From Desulfobacterales bacterium (GTDB taxonomy: Bacteria > Desulfobacterota > Desulfobacteria > Desulfobacterales > SpSt-501), in assembly GCA_025454275.1 (NCBI GenBank), contig JALOOS010000041.1:1-9335 (forward strand): a stretch of 9,335 bases of DNA, in the 5' to 3' direction. The position numbers and the translations under genes are program-made. Below are positions 6,454 through 9,335 of the stretch, piece after piece. The notes under the pieces were generated by a model that searched no databases, was not told the origin of the DNA, and was given only the letters and a program-made list of their open reading frames with translations. Within the stretch, counting starts at the first letter, position 1. Each line of letters opens with the position of its first letter.

Positions 6454-7617
6454 CTACCGGTTCGCCTTGCGATAGCCCAGCTGGTCGAGGGCGATGATCC
6501 ACTTGCAGATGTTGGCGGATCCCTCCACCATGGTGTAGGTCGGCGCGTCGCGATAGTAGCGGGCCACGGGGTACTCGGTCGAGTAGCCGTATGCGCCCAG
6601 GATCCGCATGGCAAAGGTCGCGCACTTGGTGACGACCTCGCCGGCGAAGTACTTCGCCTGGGCGACGTCGAGCCCGTTGTCGAGCCGGCCCTGGTCCTTG
6701 GCCCAGGCGGCCTTGTAGACCAGCAGCCGCGCGGCCTCGATCTCGGCCGACATCTGCGCGATCATGTCCTGGTTCATCTGGAACTCACCGATCCGCTTCC
6801 CGAACTGCTTGCGCTCGTTGGCGTACTGGACGGCCGCATCCAGGCAGGCCTGCGCCAGCCCGACGGCGCCGGCCGCCGCCGAGAGGCGGGTCTGGTTGAG
6901 AGAGCTGAAGACGATCTTGGCCCCGTCGCCGGGCGCACCCAGGATATTCTCCTTGGGCAGGCGGCAATCGGTGACGAAGACCTCGCCCGTCGGGGAGGAG
7001 TGGGAGCCCATCTTTTCGAGCTGGGTCGTCTTGACGCCATTGAAGTTTTTCGGCTCCAGGACGAAGGCCGACAGTCCCTTGGACTCCTTCGACCGGTCGG
7101 TGTAGGCGTAGTAGATCAGGACGTCGGCCACGTGGGCGTTTGAAATCCAGGTCTTGGACCCGTTGAGCAGCCAGTGATCGCCCTTGTCCTCCGCCGTGGA
7201 CTGCATGGCCATGACATCCGAGCCGGCATCCGGCTCGGTGATGCCGAAACCGCCCACATACTCGGCGCTTACGAGTTTGGGGATGTATTTGCGGCGCAGC
7301 GCTTCGCTGCCGTATTTGTAGATGGTGTAGGCACAGCCCAAGGCCTGCATGTTGATCTGAACTCTCAAGGAGCTGGAGACCCGGGCGATCTCCTCGCTCA
7401 CGATCATGGCTGCCAGAAACCCCATGCCCTCTCCGTCGTACTCCTCGGGGATCACGGTGCCGAAAAAGCCCAGCTCCCCCATGGGCTTGATCGCCTCCTT
7501 GTAGGGGAAGTGGTGGTTGGCATCCCACTCGCCGGCATACGGTGCGATCTTCTTGTCGGCGAATTCACGAACGGCCTTGCGCAGCATTTCGAGTTCTTTG
7601 GAAAGTGCAAAATTCAT
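6454..7617 (-). CDS. acd: Acyl-CoA dehydrogenase, probably non-decarboxylating glutaryl-CoA dehydrogenase
   Basis: A 387-residue FAD acyl-CoA dehydrogenase that oxidises an acyl-CoA to the enoyl-CoA and hands electrons to ETF. The family blocks are complete: GFGITEPDAGSD (123-134), the WISN flavin contact (157-160), RKQFGKRIGEFQ (269-280), ILGAYGYSTEYPVARYYRDA (339-358), and catalytic Glu365 in MVEGSANI. From memory the whole sequence closely follows the Desulfococcus glutaryl-CoA dehydrogenase that forms glutaconyl-CoA without decarboxylation. The residue before the catalytic base is Val364 here, whereas decarboxylating enzymes have Tyr (TYEGT). Acyl-CoA dehydrogenase is nearly certain; glutaryl-CoA as substrate is likely but not proven, and a cyclic or other acyl-CoA remains possible. 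The reading frame stays open for 133 more codons upstream, but the ATG at 7617 has GGAGGAGGG just before it and a promoter 5' of it, which settles the start. It is the first gene of the etf operon. Confidence 0.93.
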   Translation of the reverse strand: MNFALSKELEMLRKAVREFADKKIAPYAGEWDANHHFPYKEAIKPMGELGFFGTVIPEEYDGEGMGFLAAMIVSEEIARVSSSLRVQINMQALGCAYTIYKYGSEALRRKYIPKLVSAEYVGGFGITEPDAGSDVMAMQSTAEDKGDHWLLNGSKTWISNAHVADVLIYYAYTDRSKESKGLSAFVLEPKNFNGVKTTQLEKMGSHSSPTGEVFVTDCRLPKENILGAPGDGAKIVFSSLNQTRLSAAAGAVGLAQACLDAAVQYANERKQFGKRIGEFQMNQDMIAQMSAEIEAARLLVYKAAWAKDQGRLDNGLDVAQAKYFAGEVVTKCATFAMRILGAYGYSTEYPVARYYRDAPTYTMVEGSANICKWIIALDQLGYRKANR

Positions 7618-7623
7618 CGATTT

Positions 7624-7632
7624 CCCTCCTCC
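7624..7632 (-). promoter_or_regulatory. Shine-Dalgarno site of the acyl-CoA dehydrogenase gene
   Basis: On the minus strand, GGAGGAGGG is followed by AAATCG and the ATG at 7617. This strong site rules out the much longer open frame that continues upstream to about 8016. Confidence 0.85.
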
Positions 7633-7640
7633 GTAGAATC

Positions 7641-7660
7641 CGTGCGGGGTGATCCGCACG
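7641..7660 (-). promoter_or_regulatory. Leader hairpin of the etf operon
   Basis: A perfect 7-bp inverted repeat: CGTGCGG (7641-7647), a six-base loop, then CCGCACG (7654-7660). It lies between the predicted transcription start (near 7680) and the Shine-Dalgarno site, about 24 nt before the ATG. It could be an RNA structure in the leader or a palindromic operator just downstream of the promoter. No U-tract follows, so it is not a simple attenuator. Confidence 0.55.
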
Positions 7661-7686
7661 CGGGGCCTGGCGGCATGCAGGGGGCG

Positions 7687-7715
7687 ATCATAGTCGCAAG
7701 ATTCATAAAAATCAA
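7687..7715 (-). promoter_or_regulatory. Predicted sigma70-type promoter of the dehydrogenase-etf operon
   Basis: Reading the minus strand, a -35 box TTGATT (7715-7710) is followed by exactly 17 bases and a -10 box TATGAT (7692-7687, five of six consensus bases). Transcription would start near 7680, giving a 5' leader of about 63 nt that contains a 7-bp hairpin. Within the promoter there are small inverted repeats that might be operators (GATT-6-AATC at 7700-7713 and GCGA-6-TCGC at 7684-7697), but their arms are only 4 bp and no regulator gene is nearby. This is the most AT-rich patch of the divergent intergenic region. Confidence 0.65.
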
Positions 7716-7732
7716 GACGCCGCAGTGGACTT

Positions 7733-7755
7733 GCCGCCGCCCGCAGCGCGGCGGC
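7733..7755. repeat. 8-bp GC inverted repeat upstream of the operon promoter
   Basis: GCCGCCGC (7733-7740) and GCGGCGGC (7748-7755) form a perfect 8-bp inverted repeat with a 7-base loop, about 18 bp upstream of the -35 box. It could be a regulator site, but in DNA this GC-rich such palindromes also arise by chance. Confidence 0.35.
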
Positions 7756-7848
7756 GGGAAGATGGCACGCGAATGTCTCCACCGCACGGGATCGAAGGAC
7801 AAAGGCGGCCCGGGGGTACCGCATTTCCGCACGGGTCCGCAGCCCGGC

Positions 7849-7877
7849 TTGAGTTTTCAGCTCGAATCGCCTATCAA
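7849..7877 (+). promoter_or_regulatory. Candidate promoter of the thioredoxin-HEAT gene
   Basis: TTGAGT (7849-7854), a 17-base spacer and TATCAA (7872-7877) make a moderate sigma70-type promoter, four of six matches in each box, placing the start near 7884, about 70 nt before the ATG. A 12-bp direct repeat (CCGCAGCCCGGC at 7837-7848 and 7886-7897) brackets it. The whole 338-nt divergent gap (7618-7955) holds the two promoters, the leader hairpin and the GC palindrome; I see no gene in it. Confidence 0.4.
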
Positions 7878-7955
7878 CAGGTTGCCCGCAGCCCGGCCTC
7901 GCGCGCTGATCCACCCCTTGCGGCGACGCCCGGTGCGCAGGGCCGCCGTGAACCC

Positions 7956-8939
7956 ATGACCCCAGACGACGAAGCCCGATTCCGGACGCTGAACGCCGGC
8001 CTGCCGCACCCGGCACCGATTGAACTGCGCCTGACCGCGGACCCGCGCAGCGTCGACCTGGACCAGTTCTGCCGCCGGCTCGCCGCCCTGGTGCCCGCGG
8101 TCCGAATCCTTACCACCCGCGAGCCCGGGTCCGCACCGCCGGCAATCGTCCTGCCGGGCGGGTTGCGGTTCCTGGGCATCCCCACCGGCACGGAGGCGGC
8201 GCCCTTCGTCGAGGCCGTGGCCGGGAAAAGTCCCGTCCCCGCGCCGGAGATCCTCGATGCGGCCGCCGCCATCCGCCTGCCCGCTGCCGTCGACCTGTAC
8301 GTCATGCCCCGCTGCACCCACTGCCCCGCCGCCGTCCGGCAGCTCGCCGGCCTTGCCGCCGCCTGCCCTCTCGTCCGGGTGAGGATCATCGACGGCGCCC
8401 TGTTCCCGGAGCTCGCCGACCGCGACCGGATCCGCGCCGTTCCCACGGCGATCCTCGATGGAACCTTTCGCTGGTCCGGTACGATCAGCCTCCGGGAAAT
8501 GATCGCGCTGATGGGGGCCCGCGACCCCGCCGCACTGGGGCCGGTGGCGCTCGAGCTCATGCTCAAGGAGGGGGCGGCACAGCGCCTGGCGGAGATGATG
8601 CGGGAGCGCAACGCCCTTTTCCCCGCTCTGGTCGAGCTCCTCTGCCATCATGAATGGCCGGTGCGGCTGGGGGCCATGGTCACGGTCGAAACGCTGGCGG
8701 AACTGGCCCCCTGCCTGGCGCGCGAGGCCCTCGATCGGCTCTGGGAGCGCTATGCGGGGGCCTCGGAGTCGGTCCGGGGGGACATCCTCTTTCTATCCGG
8801 CGAAGCCGGCGGCCCCTGGCTGCGGCCGGCGCTCCGGGCCGTCATGGCAGGCGATGCCACGTTGGAGCTGAAAGAGGCGGCCGCCGAAGCCCTCGAGAAA
8901 ATCGCCGTTCAGGAGCGAAAAGAAAAGTCGGCGTGGTGA
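7956..8939 (+). CDS. Tandem thioredoxin-fold protein fused to a HEAT-like helical domain
   Basis: A 327-residue cytoplasmic protein with no signal peptide. Residues 20-90 resemble a first thioredoxin fold without active cysteines (ELRLTADP, then IVLPGGLRFLGIPTGTEAAPFVEAV). Residues 110-190 form a second thioredoxin fold with the redox motif C120-T-H-C123 after DLYVMPR, and the cis-proline in AVPTAI (P163). The pair resembles the AhpF N-terminal domain and the archaeal-type protein disulfide oxidoreductase. Residues 195-320 are helical with HEAT-like repeats (LFPALVELLCHHEWPVRLGA, PWLRPALRAVM, ELKEAAAEALEKIA). I do not recognise this fusion as a named protein. It probably exchanges disulfides with a partner held by the helical part. 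The ATG at 7956 is chosen because upstream codons look non-coding, but its ribosome-binding site is weak. It diverges from the etf operon. Confidence 0.85.
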   Translation: MTPDDEARFRTLNAGLPHPAPIELRLTADPRSVDLDQFCRRLAALVPAVRILTTREPGSAPPAIVLPGGLRFLGIPTGTEAAPFVEAVAGKSPVPAPEILDAAAAIRLPAAVDLYVMPRCTHCPAAVRQLAGLAAACPLVRVRIIDGALFPELADRDRIRAVPTAILDGTFRWSGTISLREMIALMGARDPAALGPVALELMLKEGAAQRLAEMMRERNALFPALVELLCHHEWPVRLGAMVTVETLAELAPCLAREALDRLWERYAGASESVRGDILFLSGEAGGPWLRPALRAVMAGDATLELKEAAAEALEKIAVQERKEKSAW

Positions 8940-9192
8940 GTCGGAGTCGGAGTAGAGGAAAGGCAGTAACGAGTAACGAGCAACGAGTAACGAGTGAAAA
9001 GATGAAGTCGGTATCGAATCCCTTCGCTCCCACCGGCGAAACACCAAACACTTGCAAGCAAAAAGGGGGCGAGGGGTCAAGCGGTCAAGGGGAAGGAAAG
9101 CAATTCGAACCAGACGACCCCCGAATTTTGCATTCCGATATACCCCCGCCGCGACGGGGTGGGACGCTAAACACCGAACACCGGCCCCCATC
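8938..9192. repeat. Repeat-rich convergent intergenic gap with several short tandem arrays
   Basis: The 308-nt gap from 8940 to 9247 has no supported gene. It holds a hexamer array GAGTCG, GAGTCG, GAGTAG (8938-8955, starting on the stop codon), four heptamers AGTAACG/AGCAACG (8965-8992), AAACACC plus AAACACT (9039-9052), GGTCAAGC plus GGTCAAGG (octamers, 9075-9090), and AAACACC plus GAACACC (9169-9182). Unlike the other repeat-filled gaps, these arrays have no inverted partners that I can find. The words differ from array to array and from the other gaps. The stretch before the terminator also has a small CCCCG-6-CGGGG stem (about 9144-9159). Confidence 0.8.
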
Positions 9193-9229
9193 AAAAAAAG
9201 CCCCGGCCGTTCGGCCGGGGCTTTTTTTT
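9193..9229. terminator. Strong bidirectional rho-independent terminator
   Basis: A perfect 10-bp stem, GCCCCGGCCG (9200-9209) with CGGCCGGGGC (9212-9221), is flanked by seven A on the left and eight T on the right. It therefore works on both strands. It ends the minus-strand gene whose stop lies 18 nt away, and can also stop read-through from the plus-strand thioredoxin-HEAT gene. Confidence 0.93.
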
Positions 9230-9247
9230 AAAGGGCTAATTTCTGCT

Positions 9248-9335
9248 TTACGGCTTCGCCTCCTCGCCCTTTTCGGCGGGCGCGGCGGCATCTGCCGCCG
9301 GCGGCGCGGCCGCTTTTTCAACCGGTTTCGTCGCC
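9248..9335 (-). CDS. C-terminal end of an unidentified protein with an Ala/Pro/Lys/Glu-rich tail (partial)
   Basis: The last 28 codons of a minus-strand gene that enters from the right edge. The tail is low in complexity: KPVEKAAA, then an Ala-Pro run, ending PAEKGEEAKP and TAA (9248-9250). A strong terminator follows 18 nt beyond the stop, which supports this being a real gene end. Ala/Pro/Lys/Glu tails like this occur on several ribosomal and other abundant proteins, but nothing visible allows identification. Confidence 0.6.
   Translation of the reverse strand, partial: ATKPVEKAAAPPAADAAAPAEKGEEAKP

Noticed and set aside
7725..7955. Upstream extension of the thioredoxin-HEAT protein from an ATG at 7725
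   Set aside because: The added 77 residues are low in complexity with no domain, and they would overlap the divergent upstream palindrome and a candidate promoter. The ATG at 7956 begins a family-like N-terminus.
7618..8016. N-terminal extension of the acyl-CoA dehydrogenase by 133 codons
   Set aside because: Family length, the GGAGGAGGG site just before the ATG at 7617, and a promoter within the extension all favour the short form.
8965..9090. Possible CRISPR array in the right-hand gap
   Set aside because: Units are only 6-8 bp and contiguous, with no spacers of constant length and no cas genes.
8793..9321. Minus-strand open frames across the right-hand gap
   Set aside because: They cross the terminator hairpin and the tandem arrays, are Arg/Pro rich, and overlap the supported gene end at 9248 in another frame.

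Overview
This GC-rich window looks like Desulfobacterota (the former Deltaproteobacteria). The main reason is an acyl-CoA dehydrogenase that closely resembles, from memory, the non-decarboxylating glutaryl-CoA dehydrogenase of sulfate reducers. It heads a cluster with an electron-transfer flavoprotein and an ETF:quinone oxidoreductase. The taxonomic assignment is inference, because no rRNA or marker gene is present.

Layout: two plus-strand membrane transporter genes come first, a ZIP/GufA-type metal transporter (1-819) and a LysE-family exporter (803-1450) that overlaps it by 17 nt. A 260-nt gap (1451-1710) made almost entirely of short degenerate tandem and inverted repeats separates them from a convergent minus-strand operon. 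In transcription order that operon is acyl-CoA dehydrogenase (7617-6454), etfB (6343-5555), etfA (5517-4552), ETF:quinone oxidoreductase (4518-2869), a carboxymuconolactone-decarboxylase-family protein (2841-2455) and an SDR-fold protein lacking the catalytic Tyr (2424-1711). Gaps inside the operon are 27-37 nt, except for 110 nt between the dehydrogenase gene and etfB, which holds a large octamer-based inverted repeat. A good sigma70-type promoter (7687-7715) and a 7-bp leader hairpin precede the operon. Divergently, on the plus strand, lies a gene for a two-thioredoxin-fold protein with a CTHC active site joined to a HEAT-like helical C-terminus (7956-8939). The window ends with a repeat-rich gap, a strong bidirectional terminator (9193-9229) and the last 28 codons of a minus-strand gene.

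The operon encodes a complete electron route. An acyl-CoA (probably glutaryl-CoA) is oxidised, electrons pass to EtfAB, then to the FAD/[4Fe-4S] ETF:quinone oxidoreductase, and finally to membrane quinone. The roles of the CMD and SDR proteins in this route are not evident.

The most unusual signal is non-coding. Three separate gaps are filled with tandem words of 6, 7 or 8 bp. Each array has its own word, and in two of the three gaps the arrays are arranged as inverted arms able to form long foldbacks. No CRISPR array, tRNA, rRNA, transposase or phage gene was seen.
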